Assembly: GCA_034766995.1 (NCBI GenBank)
Contig: CM068320.1
Coordinates: 22,274,812 to 22,338,811 of the forward strand
Length of the DNA stretch: 64,000 nucleotides
DNA from: Acanthacorydalis orientalis
Lineage: Eukaryota; Arthropoda; Insecta; Megaloptera; Corydalidae
Direction of reading: 5' to 3'
Notes under the pieces: generated by a model
Told to the model about the DNA's origin: nothing
What the model saw: only the letters and a program-made list of their open reading frames with translations
The model's database searches: none
Translations under genes and position numbers: made by a program
Part shown: piece after piece, positions 1 to 11,123 of the stretch
How the letters are laid out: the number at the start of each line of letters is the position of its first letter
How positions within the stretch are numbered: position 1 is the stretch's first letter

Positions 1-859
1 AAACTTTTATATTAATAATCTATAATAGTAATCTATAGCCAGACTTTAAACTATTGACTGCAAAAATGCAGACTCAATCAAAGTCTTCAGCAAGTAGAGA
101 TTAAACATATTCTGCTTTGATGCGTAACTACTAATAGTTGTATTTTTTATTATTTATAAATACAATTTTGAAATAATATTTTCTGTAGCTCTTGAACATT
201 CAAAAATGTATGAAAAGTATTATATGTGGCTCTTATTATCGAACTAGTTTCCTACCTATGTGATATATTGTGATATTTAATCTCTTTTTTAATACCTTAA
301 GAATACTTATTAAGTTTTATCAAATAAATTAGATTACAAATTAGTAAAGAGAACTTTCATTGAGATAACACTTTCATATTTGAAAAAATATAAACTATTT
401 TCCATTCTTTAAACACTGAAGAGAATATTTACGAAACAATAATACTAGTGAGAAGGGTGATTTATTTTTAAAGACTGCATTTTATAATGAAAAAACAGAA
501 CAGGACCAATTTAATGGAACATTGACATATTTTGTCATTTAAATCAAGTGTTAATAAAATTTTGACTAATTATTGATCTACATTCTAATACTTTTTTAGT
601 TAAGAAATATTCAATGAATTTCTGATTTATAGATTTGCAAAAGAAATAGTTTTATATATCTTCAATCTGAAGCTGTCTTAAAAGATTTTTTTCAGTAATG
701 TGTGTTGTAATAAATGAATTGAAATACGCAGATATTATGAATTTGGTCAGTACTGGAAATATTCCACATTTTTCTGCCTTTCTTCTTTTATCGATGCGAG
801 ACAAGTATCTATTTTAGCTCTAAATGATTTTTTCCACTTTATTTCTGTTTCTATTCTTT

Positions 860-862
<3 letters not shown>
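1..862. other. AT-rich non-coding stretch
   Basis: No open frame of note, no RNA gene and no recognisable element on either strand. The sequence is low-complexity AT-rich DNA with frequent stop codons in all frames. Confidence 0.6.
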
Positions 863-926
<64 letters not shown>

Positions 927-928
927 AA
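863..928. repeat. (TA)n microsatellite with (TAA)n tail
   Basis: About 49 bp of alternating TA followed by five or six TAA triplets. The change of unit at the right edge is typical of slippage-driven growth. Confidence 0.95.
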
Positions 929-1308
929 CCTTAAAAATGTATACTATACTCCTTTTCTATATTTTTTAATATATCTACATATAAATTCATTTTAAGAGAT
1001 AGAAATTACTGTTACACTATTTAAAATCTTTTACATTTAAATCTTTTTTGCAATTGAATCTATAATGATTATAACTCACCCTTAAATATAGCACCGTAAT
1101 TATTTTTTCTTCCTCATATGGTTCGCATTAAAATTATCTAAGGCACATGTACCATATTTCTGAAATAGTTACTTTTTTTAAAAAAAAATAACTACCTCAC
1201 ACTTTTATTTACGTTTGGAAAATGAAATTCATATACAAAATTCACAACTACATTGAAAAATTAAGTTACTTTTTAATAAGTAATGGCAGAAAAAGAATTT
1301 TTTTAATC
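929..1308. other. AT-rich non-coding stretch
   Basis: Nothing recognised. Poly-A and poly-T runs only. Confidence 0.5.
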
Positions 1309-1310
1309 AT

Positions 1311-1376
<66 letters not shown>

Positions 1377-1390
1377 TTGTGTGTGTGTGT
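1309..1390. repeat. Compound (TA)n(TG)n microsatellite
   Basis: Alternating TA passes into alternating TG. The small open frame across it (positions 1222-1416) translates to Tyr-Ile and Val-Cys runs and is an artefact of the dinucleotide. Confidence 0.95.
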
Positions 1391-1525
1391 CTTTATGGAT
1401 TAATTTATATTTATAAGACAATTATATATTTATTTTAATTTATGATAAATAACTATACGCGAATATAAAGAATTGGAATAAAATAAAAATAATGTATTTC
1501 ACTGTTCATAATGTAAATATTTTTT

Positions 1526-1861
1526 CTATAAAATTCGTGTCATAAACAACTCCACTACATTCTGGCTGTACGAATCATCATACAGATAGTCAACGCGATA
1601 AATGAGAAAATGGCTGTCATACTTTCCGCCACTTTGCGTTAATTTTGACGCGCTCCGACGCCACAACGGTGCCTGAAGAACTGTTTTATTTATTTCAACG
1701 CCGAGGCTTCCGTTAAACTTGTGGCTACGGGCCACGTTTCCCGCGATAAATTTATCGCTACAATAATTCCGTCTATTAAGTTTGCTAGACTCGACGAGTT
1801 TAAAATGATAAAAAAACTGTAATTGAAAACATAATCTAATAATACAAAAGGGATTCAACAA
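1526..1861 (-). other. Unassigned 111-codon open frame in a GC-richer island
   Basis: An open frame of 111 codons coincides with a stretch (about 1600-1800) clearly richer in GC and CpG than its AT-rich surroundings. The predicted protein has no motif I recognise, no signal peptide and no repeat. The composition change suggests a fragment of something once functional, either an exon of a host gene or part of an old mobile element. An upstream splice acceptor or a promoter could not be identified with confidence. It may also be a chance open frame. Confidence 0.2.
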
Positions 1862-2034
1862 AAAGTTGAATTTAGTTTAGAGTCAGAAAACGATGTTTTA
1901 AAATTCTTAATCAGTGTTTGGAATGGTAATTTAAATGTGACTATATTATTAAATTATTTTATTTGGAAATTGTTTATATAAAAAAAAACGCTTAATTTCG
2001 TTTATAGAAAATGTAATATTCTTAACACTAAAAT

Positions 2035-2043
2035 ATACATACA

Positions 2044-2090
<47 letters not shown>
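2035..2090. repeat. (TA)n microsatellite
   Basis: Alternating TA with a few TG and CA steps at both ends. Confidence 0.9.
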
Positions 2091-2091
<1 letters not shown>

Positions 2092-3069
2092 AATAATATG
2101 AAAAAAATAAAAATAAAATTGTTGAATATTTAAGAAATAGTTAATGCGAAATACTTTTATATTTTCTCTGATAAAACAGAATATTTATTAATTTTGATTT
2201 TAACCAAATACAAAAAAAATGTTTTTATTCAAATCGTGAATTTATTTTTATTTATTTATTTATTATGTATTGAAGTAAATCATAAATATAAAAAGTTCTG
2301 TTCAAAAAACAAAATTATTTATATTATGTTTAATACAAAATGAGGCCAGAATAAAACACAATTTATATTTAAAAATGATATTTTTCCATTGTATATTGGT
2401 ATACAAAAATTAACTTATTTATTGAAAAATTGGTTGCTCTGTATGGAAATTATTAGAATATCGTCAAAAATAAGCTGTTTTCAGAAATATAGTGGGTTTT
2501 TACGGATGAGGATTTATCTTTTAAATTATTGAGATACATAGAAATTGAAAATGGTGTGTTCTGGACACCAAATTTCTTTTATTACTAAACAATAGTTCAA
2601 AATTTCATCTTTTAAGAAATTCAGTTTAAAATAAAATATCCAACAGTGACAGTGCTAAATAATTCAGCTATTTATCGCATAATGTAAAAATTTCATAATA
2701 ACAAATTTACAAAACCTAAAAAGTACCAGATAAGTAAATAATAATTGTAATTAACATGACATTCCTGAAGAAAATAATCAAAATTAACCTGTTTGTACTC
2801 TAGATAACCGTTAAAAAATCTGAAAATAATCCTGTAAAAACAATTAGAAATAATTTAGTTCCATCAGATGAAATGTAAATGTTTTTGCCTATTAGTTTAC
2901 AGATCTTAACATTAATTAGTCAACTTTTGTATAGGTCTTATATCTTAATTTCACTTCTACTAGAAAATATTAGTTAATCAAAAGTATAATAATTGAACTT
3001 ATACTATGTTATAATTATTGGATAGATTTGATTGTTCAAAATATAGTTTAATAATTTCATATCGTTGTT
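2091..3069. other. AT-rich non-coding stretch
   Basis: No gene or element recognised. Contains a short (TTTA)n run near 2247-2262. Confidence 0.5.
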
Positions 3070-3099
3070 CATAATTGAATTTAACTTGACTAAAATTTT

Positions 3100-3770
3100 T
3101 AAATTTACAAGATCCCATTCTTCTTCTTCGATGGCTCTGCAGTCCCAATCGAGCTTTGGTCTCCTTAATTTTCTGCCTCCAGACATCCCTCTTCCTGGCA
3201 GTTCTTCTTCAGTTCTTTACTCTAAACAGTTCTACTGCATCCTTCTCTACATTCTCTATCTATCTGAGACTTAGTTTGTCCACAGGTCTTCACCGTGGTT
3301 GTCCATCCAAGACCTTTTTTGGTATTGTTGAGTGTAGCATCCGCTCAGTGTGACCTGCCCATCGCAAACGGAGAATTTTTATAAAGACCAATAGTTTTGC
3401 TTCCCTATAGACTTTATATAATTCGAAGTTGTAACGCATTCTCCATTTACTGACCTAAATATCTTCCTCAACATTCTTCTTTCGACAGTGTCCAACATTT
3501 CTGTGATTTTAGCTGACACGATCCACGCTTCACCTCCATAAGATATGACAATACGGATGAGGGTTTTATACAATCGGATTTTGGTCTTCCCATGCACATT
3601 TTTCGATCTCATTACGGACAAGAGCGCAAAATATGTTCTATTTGCTATTGCTATTCGTTTTTGAACTTCTTGATTTTCTTCATTTTCACTGGTGATGTTT
3701 GAGACGAGATATGTGAAATTATTTTCAACCTCAAAATTGTAATCATAACGTTTTGACCTAACCTTCTACT
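3100..3770 (-). pseudogene. RTE-type non-LTR retrotransposon, C-terminal reverse-transcriptase remnant
   Basis: Read on the minus strand in stitched frames, this segment gives the C-terminal third of an endonuclease/reverse-transcriptase polyprotein of the RTE kind found in insects. Visible landmarks in order: a FTYL motif and QKRIAIANRTYFAL segment, KTKIRLYKTLIR followed by ISYGGEAW, TVERRMLRKIF, then RLRWAGHTERM, a VLDGQP segment, IENVEKDAVEL, and WRQKIKETKARLGL at the end. These follow the usual order in the family after the catalytic domain. The reading frame is broken by stop codons and by at least one frameshift, so the copy is dead. The catalytic YADD region and the endonuclease are absent, as expected for a 5'-truncated insertion. 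Family placement rests on motif memory, not on a search. Confidence 0.8.
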
Positions 3771-4349
3771 TCGTCTTCTATTTTTCAGCATTAGTTAGTT
3801 ATTAGTTTGTTTTTATTCTCAGATCCCATTATTACTAATGTTACAATAAATATTTTCTAAATAGAATTTTCTATTTTTCTAAATTGTGTATAAAAATAAA
3901 TAAATCAGAAACAAATTACAAGATATTTTATAAAATAGTTACATACTGAAATGAATCATATATATATATATATATAGTTTTGTATTAAATTGATCGAATT
4001 TCAAATTTCCTTTTAACTTTTTTTATTTGAATTTTAATATAACATTTGAACACTGGTTACATTTATTTAAATAAACATTCTAAATACTCATCTATAATTT
4101 ATCATATCTGGTAATCAGGATTATTTAGTTTAAATAAGTTATTTTTTAACAATGTTACATATTTTTCATGGTGTTTGCTTATTCATACTTTTATCTTCGA
4201 GTTCATATAAGTTTATAATGTACAAGAATCAAACCTTAATATTAGGCCCACAAAAATACAACAAATCAAACTTATATTATTAGTTTTCATTTTGTAGCTT
4301 CTTCAATAAGTTTTCAATAAACTTTGGATGATACAAAAAGATCTTGGAT
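3771..4349. other. AT-rich non-coding stretch
   Basis: Nothing recognised. A short (TA)n run lies near 3958-3976. Confidence 0.5.
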
Positions 4350-4446
4350 AATATATATATATATATATATATGAAAAAAATACTAAACAACAATTTTAAA
4401 ATATTTAAGAATCTTGTTATTACATTTATTTGGATAGACGATAAAC

Positions 4447-4528
<82 letters not shown>
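4350..4528. repeat. Two (TA)n microsatellites
   Basis: Runs at 4350-4372 and 4450-4528 separated by ordinary AT-rich sequence. Overlapping open frames on both strands here read as Tyr-Ile runs and are not genes. Confidence 0.95.
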
Positions 4529-4532
<4 letters not shown>

Positions 4533-4744
4533 GTATATTCATGGTATATTAAATACAACTAGATTTTTTGTAAAATTAAACTGTATCGCATTTAAATTTC
4601 AAATAACTGTTATATTTACAATCAATGTTTTAAAGAAAAATATTATAAATTTGATTTTGTTGTTCAATTAATACATTTTTGATAAAAGAAGAATTTATAG
4701 TGTCAGTTATTGTTAATAGCAATAACTGTATTATAATTAATAAT

Positions 4745-4769
4745 CACACATACATACACACATGTACAA

Positions 4770-4840
<71 letters not shown>

Positions 4841-4842
4841 AA
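4745..4842. repeat. Compound (CA)/(TA)n microsatellite
   Basis: An imperfect CA/CATA block precedes about 65 bp of alternating TA. Confidence 0.9.
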
Positions 4843-4879
4843 TATGCGTGCAATGTAAAAGTAAATGTTATCATGTTTC

Positions 4880-5180
4880 ATACATTTGGCTAAACTACAT
4901 CCATGTATGAGGAGGCATAGTCTCTGGCATCTGTCCGCCGCGCCACTATATTGTGAGTTTGGAACACGTTGACTAATTGGCCATGAAATGTGTGTTGATA
5001 GAAATATTCGGCTGGACGCGCTCGAATCATACCCTCTGACGCGCACAGCGGCGCTCCGGCGATCACCACCCCCTCATCATTACAAAATACATACAACAGA
5101 GAGTAACTGCATCCTTGTCTCACCTTTGTATTGGTCCCGGATACGAATCATGTGTAAAGAAAGGAACGAGCGAATGCAAT
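4880..5180. other. GC-richer island, unassigned
   Basis: About 300 bp with much higher GC and CpG content than the flanks, sharpest at 4935-5070. Overlapping short open frames exist on both strands (minus 4890-5123, 77 codons; plus 4988-5191, 67 codons), neither with a motif I recognise. It could be an exon or regulatory remnant of a host gene, or part of an unrecognised mobile element. Confidence 0.25.
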
Positions 5181-5183
5181 ATT

Positions 5184-5528
5184 GCGGTTGAAGGTATTTG
5201 ATCCGTGAAATATGTTTATGCCGAACTGAAATGTACTCATTTATGGAAATTATAATGGATATTATATGAGATTTTATCTTTTTTATGCGCCACAACATTT
5301 CGAAACATTTACAGTCATTTTGTTTTCGTTGAAATTTATTTATTCGTTCATTTTTCATGCCGTATTGTTTAGGTAGTGTTAACTGAAACACATAGTTTCT
5401 TAGAGAAAATTTAGTTTTTCGACATTGAATCACAATTAAAAATCATTGTTGTAAAATAATCGAAAACATCAATATTAACAATAATTTTGTGTAATTCATC
5501 ATTAAAAATATAAAATAATGTTATATTT

Positions 5529-5536
<8 letters not shown>
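5184..5536. other. AT-rich non-coding stretch
   Basis: A minus-strand open frame of 117 codons reaches across 5080-5433 but has low-complexity composition and no motif. Nothing else seen. Confidence 0.4.
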
Positions 5537-5603
<67 letters not shown>

Positions 5604-5607
5604 CATA

Positions 5608-5680
<73 letters not shown>

Positions 5681-5683
5681 ACA
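5537..5683. repeat. Complex (TA)n(CA)n(TA)n microsatellite
   Basis: Alternating TA with GTATA and CATA interruptions, a CA block near 5617-5639, then TA again. It ends at the 3' terminus of the adjacent retrotransposon fragment. Confidence 0.95.
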
Positions 5684-5942
5684 TCAGTCTCTGTCAATCC
5701 ATTGCTCGATAAGGGCCTCTTCCATGATTTTCCATTGTACTATTAAATGCCTCTCTTTTCTACTGATTTCCAATAACATTTTTAATTTCCTTATCCTACC
5801 TGTTCATTTGTCACTTTCTTAGTCTTTTTATATTCCTTGTTTCTCAGTTAATGATTTCTGTGGTCTATTGTTTGTCTTTTCTTCTTGAAACATGCCCCGC
5901 TCATTTACATTTCAGACTTTTCACTCATCTTATTACATCTGT

Positions 5943-5945
<3 letters not shown>
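5684..5945 (-). pseudogene. RTE-type retrotransposon 3'-end fragment, copy 1
   Basis: About 260 bp homologous to the neighbouring copy at 5999-6272 and in the same orientation. It corresponds to the last 75-80 codons and short 3' end of an RTE-type polyprotein, but its frame is interrupted. The 5'-truncated edge falls at the same point (a GACATATA sequence running into a TA microsatellite) as in copy 2, so the two are best explained as a duplicated unit made of fragment plus TA tract. Confidence 0.75.

Positions 5946-5998
<53 letters not shown>
5945..5998. repeat. (TA)n microsatellite between retrotransposon copies
   Basis: About 52 bp of alternating TA separating copy 1 from the TCATCATCATCA tract that marks the 3' tail of copy 2. 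Confidence 0.95.
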
Positions 5999-5999
<1 letters not shown>

Positions 6000-6269
6000 T
6001 CATCATCATCAGCCCCTGTTAATCCACCGCTGGATAAAGGCCTCTTGCATGATTTTCCATTTTGTACTATTGAATGCCTCTCTTTTCCACTGATTTATAA
6101 TAACGTTTTTAATTTCCTTATCCCACCTGTTCATTTGCCACTTTCTTGGTCTTTTTATATTCCTTGCTTTCCAGTTAATGATTTCTGTTGTCCATCGATT
6201 ATTTTTTCTTCTTGGAATATGCCTCGCCCATTTACATTTAAGACTTTTCACTCTTCTTATAACATCTGT

Positions 6270-6272
<3 letters not shown>
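5999..6272 (-). pseudogene. RTE-type retrotransposon 3'-end fragment, copy 2
   Basis: An 80-codon minus-strand open frame (6009-6251) preserves the C-terminal tail of an RTE-type polyprotein: KCKWARHIPRR, NRWTTEIINW, RPRKWQMNRWDKEIKNV, and QEAFIQRWI just before the stop. These match the family's usual order of a KWxGHxxR segment, a GRPxxRWxDDI segment, and a closing EAxxQxW. After the stop, the minus strand ends in a short TGA-type triplet tract (TCATCATCATCATCA on the plus strand, 5997-6011), the kind of microsatellite tail seen at RTE 3' ends. Catalytic parts are missing. The open frame is short and cannot be functional alone. Confidence 0.8.

Positions 6273-6334
<62 letters not shown>
6273..6334. 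repeat. (TA)n microsatellite at the truncated edge of copy 2
   Basis: About 60 bp of alternating TA adjoining the truncation point of the retrotransposon fragment. Confidence 0.95.
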
Positions 6335-6336
<2 letters not shown>

Positions 6337-6476
6337 CATCAATTTTAGCGTTTGAGTATCTCTTGATAAGTAAACACCTATTCTTTTTTTAATTTTAACC
6401 AAGCAATATTTCTGTTTCTTAAATATTCCCTATACATTTTCTGATATTATTGTCTCACCTATTAATTGGTCTCTTA

Positions 6477-6521
6477 TACACACACACACACACACGCACA
6501 TATATATATATATATATATAT
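6477..6521. repeat. (CA)n(TA)n microsatellite
   Basis: A CA block of about 20 bp followed by a TA block of about 22 bp. Confidence 0.95.
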
Positions 6522-7734
6522 TAATCATTCTATAATTACATATTTTACAGAATGTTATAAAATAATACTCCTTTGATTATTAAAAATTCATGAATTTTAT
6601 TTTATCGAAAAAATAACACTAATATTTGGAGTCATTAAGTGACCCTATTATATCGGGTGTAACCTTTTTAGATGTCGAAACGTACGTTTTGAATTTATAT
6701 CTTTTGAAACGAACATAACAGACTGAGTAATATGTTCAGTTTGACGTCGAGCTTCTGATAAGTTACCTTCCTTTTTAAAAATGATAAAAAAATTAATAAA
6801 TTTAAATATTGAGAACTTTCTGAAACACTTAAAATAACATATACATAATAATACAACACATAAATAAATAAAAATATACAGAATCAAAGTACATAATATT
6901 CATACAGTGAGTTTTATTGAAATGATAATTGTAAATTACACGACAGAATTAACATCCCACACACAATATTATTTCATTCATTAAAATGTTCAATAATTGA
7001 ATGTTGTATATCGCGTTGCGTTAAAATTAAATTATATTTGGAAAAATAAAGATTATCAAAGAATTATAAATAGTCAAAGTTAAAAATACTGTTTCACGTT
7101 GCATGTGGAAAGTATAAAAAAGATCATGTCATATTAAGAATAATGCATGAACATATTTAAATATGTTCTCACTGTATCATAATAAATTATTGGATTATTA
7201 TTTGAAATTACTACGAACAATTTATTATCTACTACATGTTATATTGTGATGTAAAAATATTTTTACCTACATATATGAAATATACGCCCAGCTTCCATAC
7301 TAAGTGCTCGTGCGGGATAAACTCAGCACTTGAAAAGACTTGGCGCTTGTGAAATAGTATAGGATGTATCGTCAACTCAAAGGACTCTATTGATACAGTT
7401 TCAATATACTGCTATTCAAACCCATGCACCGTATTAAATTACACTATGCAAAAGAGGCAGTAGTCTTTTGCGGGCCTGCAAATATATCATCTGATTTGAA
7501 TGTGTATTATGAAAATACTTTAGCATCAATGTAAATTTTTCCAATTGAACTAAATTGAAAATTTTCATACACGTAATAGAGCTTTATATGTGTTCAAGAT
7601 ACGTGGATACACATAAAAAAGAGAAATGTCCTTTGATCCAATTGATTGACATGATTGTAATCGATTTCATATTATTCTACAACAAATATTGTGTGTATTT
7701 TAAACAACTTTCATTTCAATATGTATTTTTCAAT
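6522..7734. other. AT-rich non-coding stretch
   Basis: No gene seen. Around 7285-7350 the GC content rises and AAGTGCT and AGCACTT form a weak 7-bp dyad, without a recognisable function. Short open frames (minus 6648-6887, plus 7555-7764) are low-complexity and unconvincing. Confidence 0.45.
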
Positions 7735-7918
7735 CATATATATATATATATATATACTTTATGACTGAATGAATGATGGATTTAATATTCTTTATACATT
7801 TATTATTTGATCCATGTGATATAGATACGTATATATGTATATATAGATATATATATATATATATATAGAAATATATTTATATATATATATATAGTATATC
7901 CCAGGGGGCGGAACCACC

Positions 7919-7970
<52 letters not shown>

Positions 7971-7971
7971 G
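7735..7971. repeat. Cluster of imperfect (TA)n microsatellites
   Basis: TA tracts at 7735-7756, 7826-7897 and 7924-7970. A short GC-rich insert with a GGGGGCGG core sits between the last two. Confidence 0.9.
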
Positions 7972-8194
7972 TTTGATAAAGTATTTATAATATAAAATCT
8001 AATTTACTGTTACATATTTTTTTTAAAAATTGAATAGATAATAATATTATTGTACTTTTTTTATGATTCTTCTAGTTTTAAATTCCTTTTCTTTATTTGC
8101 TGTATCATTAATATTACATAGGTAGATATTATCAAGTTGGTAGAAAAATATTTGCTCTTTATGACGTTCAAATTCATATACATTTTTCTATTTT

Positions 8195-8420
8195 TTTGAT
8201 TTTCCTAGCTGTTTTGAATGGTTTAGAACTGTTAGATGACCAACGCCTAACTTTTGTGCAAGCTTTCGAATTGTTGTGCGCGGTTTTGATTCAACTAACA
8301 CGTTCAGTTGGTCGTTATGAACTGAAGAGGGACAACCGTACATTTTTCATCTTCAAGGCTCTCATCCGCAGCATAAAATTTTTGAAATCACTATCACTAT
8401 CGCAGACTCTCTTAAACTGA
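8195..8420 (-). pseudogene. mariner transposase N-terminal DNA-binding remnant
   Basis: Minus-strand translation, with one frameshift near its start, gives the second helix-turn-helix of a mariner-type transposase: GCPSSVHNDQLNVLVE, then KPRTTIRKLAQKLGVGHLTV, then LNHSKQLGKI. This is the standard order in the family: a GRPS linker, an acidic helix, TTxRELAxxLxVSHxTV, and a HLKQIGK segment. Upstream, SLEDEKC fits the expected LEDKPR linker. No catalytic domain follows, so only about 70 residues survive. A plus-strand open frame over the same bases is its shadow. Confidence 0.8.
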
Positions 8421-8607
8421 ATTTGGTGGCCCGTGTTCATATACGAGTTTGACACCACTGGATTATAGTAATTAATAATTAATAAAGATTTAGTTAATAT
8501 TATTAAAACTGTGCATATGAAAATATGTTTCCTGTGAGATGTAAACTGTATTCAATGTAAGTACAGTATCACACATTTTATTAAGATATTGTATATGCAA
8601 TTTCTAT

Positions 8608-9573
8608 TTAACCTGTTAAGCTTTGTGTTTTATTTTGAGAATGTGCACTGGTGTGCTTAATTAATTCTAGGCGATGACGAGTATATTCGTCGAAAACGCA
8701 ATAAATGCACTTGCTGTAAGACTGTGTTAAATTATAACAAAATGATAAATTCTTTTGGTTGTTTCTTTGAAAAAATTTTAATTTTATTGGTAATTCATAA
8801 ATCGTTTTTCATTACTGTTTGTTGGGATCCATTTTTTAAATCTTGAATGTTGTTTCAAATTCAGGCGATTTTCCAAATATTGCTCAGCATATAAATTAGT
8901 TTACTCCACTATTATGTTTAGTAAATCATAATCTACATTTTTTTTCAATATAAAACACACATTTAGTTTTTGACGAATAGGAAATAATGAAATTTGGGCC
9001 AGAATGGGCAATAAATTTAAATGGTGCTCGCTCCCCACTTCTAATATTCCATTGTACATTTGAATTTTTATTTTTTTATCGGGTTCATTTACCTTCTTCA
9101 TCCTCATCACTACATTCATCAGAATACGTTAAACTTACTGATATTCTTTTCTGTGTCCTTGTATTTAAAACCGTATCTTCATTATCTTCTTCAATCTCAT
9201 CACTACTTTCATCAGAAGACGTTACAGGTGTTATCGCTCTTTTTCGTTGTCTTGGATCTAAATATATATTTTCATCACTATCAGTAAAACTCATCTGGGA
9301 GGATAAATAAAAACGTCATTCATTTCACAAGTTTTTCTATTATACCCTATAATGCCTTCTCTAGACAGCAGACATAAGATTCATGAAACAAAGAGAAAAG
9401 TGATTAGAAATATCCTAGAATGTGCTAAAATTACAAATATATATTTTTTTTACCTAAATTTTACAATAAATATCAAAAGTGATTTTTTTCTACATGACGA
9501 GTATACTCGACATTAAACAAAAAAAGCCATCTTTTCATGACGAGCATACTCGACATAAACGCTTAGGGGTTAA
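8608..9573. mobile_element. piggyBac-like element A with TTAA ends, degenerate
   Basis: The segment is bounded by TTAA at 8608-8611 and 9570-9573. The right terminus read inward is CCCCTAAGCGTTTATGTCG; the left is CCTGTTAAGCTTTGTGT, an imperfect inverted match. Near-palindromic subterminal motifs of the type ACGAGTATACTCG recur at about 8677, 9498 and 9540. An acidic open frame on the minus strand (9085-9294) resembles the N-terminal region of piggyBac transposases. No catalytic core is seen in the 966 bp, so the copy is an internally deleted, non-autonomous one. The assignment rests on TTAA plus terminal repeats plus the acidic N-terminus. Confidence 0.55.
9085..9294 (-). pseudogene. Acidic N-terminal fragment, probable piggyBac-type transposase
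   Basis: A 69-codon minus-strand frame inside element A. It is strongly acidic and serine-rich, with two SSDESSDE/YSDECSDEDEE type clusters separated by basic RKR and QKR patches. Such acid/serine N-termini ahead of the catalytic domain are usual for piggyBac transposases, but the composition alone is not specific. The frame stops before any catalytic-domain motif; the following minus-strand sequence to about 8900 is degenerate. A casein-kinase-type acidic host protein fragment cannot be excluded. Confidence 0.4.
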
Positions 9574-10466
9574 AATGATTTTAATATTATGCTTTCCTGG
9601 TAATTTTTGTACTTCTTGAACTAATATTCTCCTAGAATTTTTTTTTATTTAATATTTATTACATATATATTATTTTATGTACTGCCTACTAAACTAAGTA
9701 TTCTCTAAATTCAGTACCTTATCAGACACTTATTTATTGATAGAAACTTCATCCAATGAATGGATAATTACACTAAATTTTTCAGAGTTTCTAACAGCAA
9801 TATAATGTAATATGCATCATATAATTTATTTTTATAGAGAAACACACAATAAATAATCATTTTTTGAAATGATACATGAGTGAACTAAATTTATATTTCT
9901 AATTTTTAAATTCACACTATACATGGAATTAATCTTAGAACAACTCGATTTTTAATCACCTATATTTACCGGCATTAAACTATATAATATGCGTGGTACA
10001 AGGGCCTTCAGGTTATTATCATCTTGTAATGATTTTAATAAGCACGTAATCTAAATGGTGTCGTGATGTTAGACAGAAGTTAGTATTGACGTTAGAACGT
10101 TTCGAATCGTATCTACATCTTAATCATATATAAGCGATCAAAACTACGTGCTGTTGATAGAGAATTGAAACACTAATGACTAGTGTAATGTATACGTTGG
10201 TGCCACGTTAAACGATTCTTGTTACGTTGTGTGGTTACGATGCTCGTTTCAATTTAATAGGGTGCGCTAGTGATATCCGGCGGAGTAAATCTCGCTCGTT
10301 GGTTAATTAACAAGTTATGTTACTTATTTAAATAGTTCTCAATGTAATTTAATCGAGTTATTTGATTATTGTACTTCTTAAAGACAGCACAGTATGCCTA
10401 TGAACGAATCCATTCCGAAAAGTTTGTGTAAAAAAATTGAACCTGAAAAGATTTATTGGATTGTTA

Positions 10467-10469
<3 letters not shown>
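9574..10469. other. AT-rich stretch with a moderate-GC segment
   Basis: No gene recognised. From about 10000 to 10320 the GC content is higher. A roughly 40-bp sequence at 10291-10331, with core TTGGTTAATTAA, recurs in direct orientation at 12131-12171 beyond piggyBac-like element B. Confidence 0.45.

Positions 10470-10530
<61 letters not shown>
10470..10530. repeat. (TA)n microsatellite
   Basis: About 60 bp of alternating TA. Confidence 0.95.
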
Positions 10531-10532
<2 letters not shown>

Positions 10533-10754
10533 AGACTTCATTGTGCTTTCTAACTTATTATTATTAAATTTGGACATTTCTAAAATAATTTATCACAATT
10601 AATTGTTAACACGTTCACTGTCCATGTATCATATATGATTCATAACGGTTTTAAATTTCATGTCCATGAAGCATATATGACTCATCTGACCATATTCATA
10701 TGTAGATATAAATATTAACATGTACGTGACGTTAAATTGAAACGTTCTCTATTA

Positions 10755-11123
10755 AATTGAAATATATAAAAATAACCAAACTACATCTACAAAGTGTCAA
10801 TATCAAGCTGCTGCTTCAAATCCAAAATAATGATTAGCAGAAAAGTGGTAATTAATTTGTCGTAAAAGACAAATGAATAAAAAGGATGTTCCAATAATAA
10901 CATGAAGTCCATGGAAACCTGTAGCTGTAAAGAAGGTTGATCCATAAACTGAATCGGCAATAGAAAAAGATGGTTCAATATATTCATACGCTTGAAGTAT
11001 AGAGAAATAAATAAAACAGTAAAAAATAAAACCTAATAAAACAGTAAAAAATAATCCTTGTACACCTTGAGTATAATTATTTTCTATAATTCTATGGTGA
11101 GCTCAAGTAATACTTTGAAATGA
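10755..11123 (-). pseudogene. COX3: Nuclear insertion of mitochondrial COX3 fragment
   Basis: The minus strand reads without interruption as the middle and C-terminal part of cytochrome c oxidase subunit III when the invertebrate mitochondrial code is used. Landmarks in order: TWAHHSIMENN (AGA as Ser, ATA as Met, TGA as Trp), [43 protein letters not shown], and FGFEAAAWYWHFVDVVWLF with two TGA codons for Trp. In the nuclear code those TGA codons are stops, so it cannot be expressed as COX3. Compared with what I know of insect COX3, about six residues are extra after VLLG, where a 20-bp sequence is repeated at 11010-11029 and 11035-11054. The intact mitochondrial frame suggests a fairly recent transfer. 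It lies inside piggyBac-like element B. Confidence 0.93.

Noticed and set aside
8196..8420. Plus-strand 74-codon frame as a gene
   Set aside because: The minus strand of the same bases encodes a recognisable mariner helix-turn-helix, so the plus frame is a shadow.
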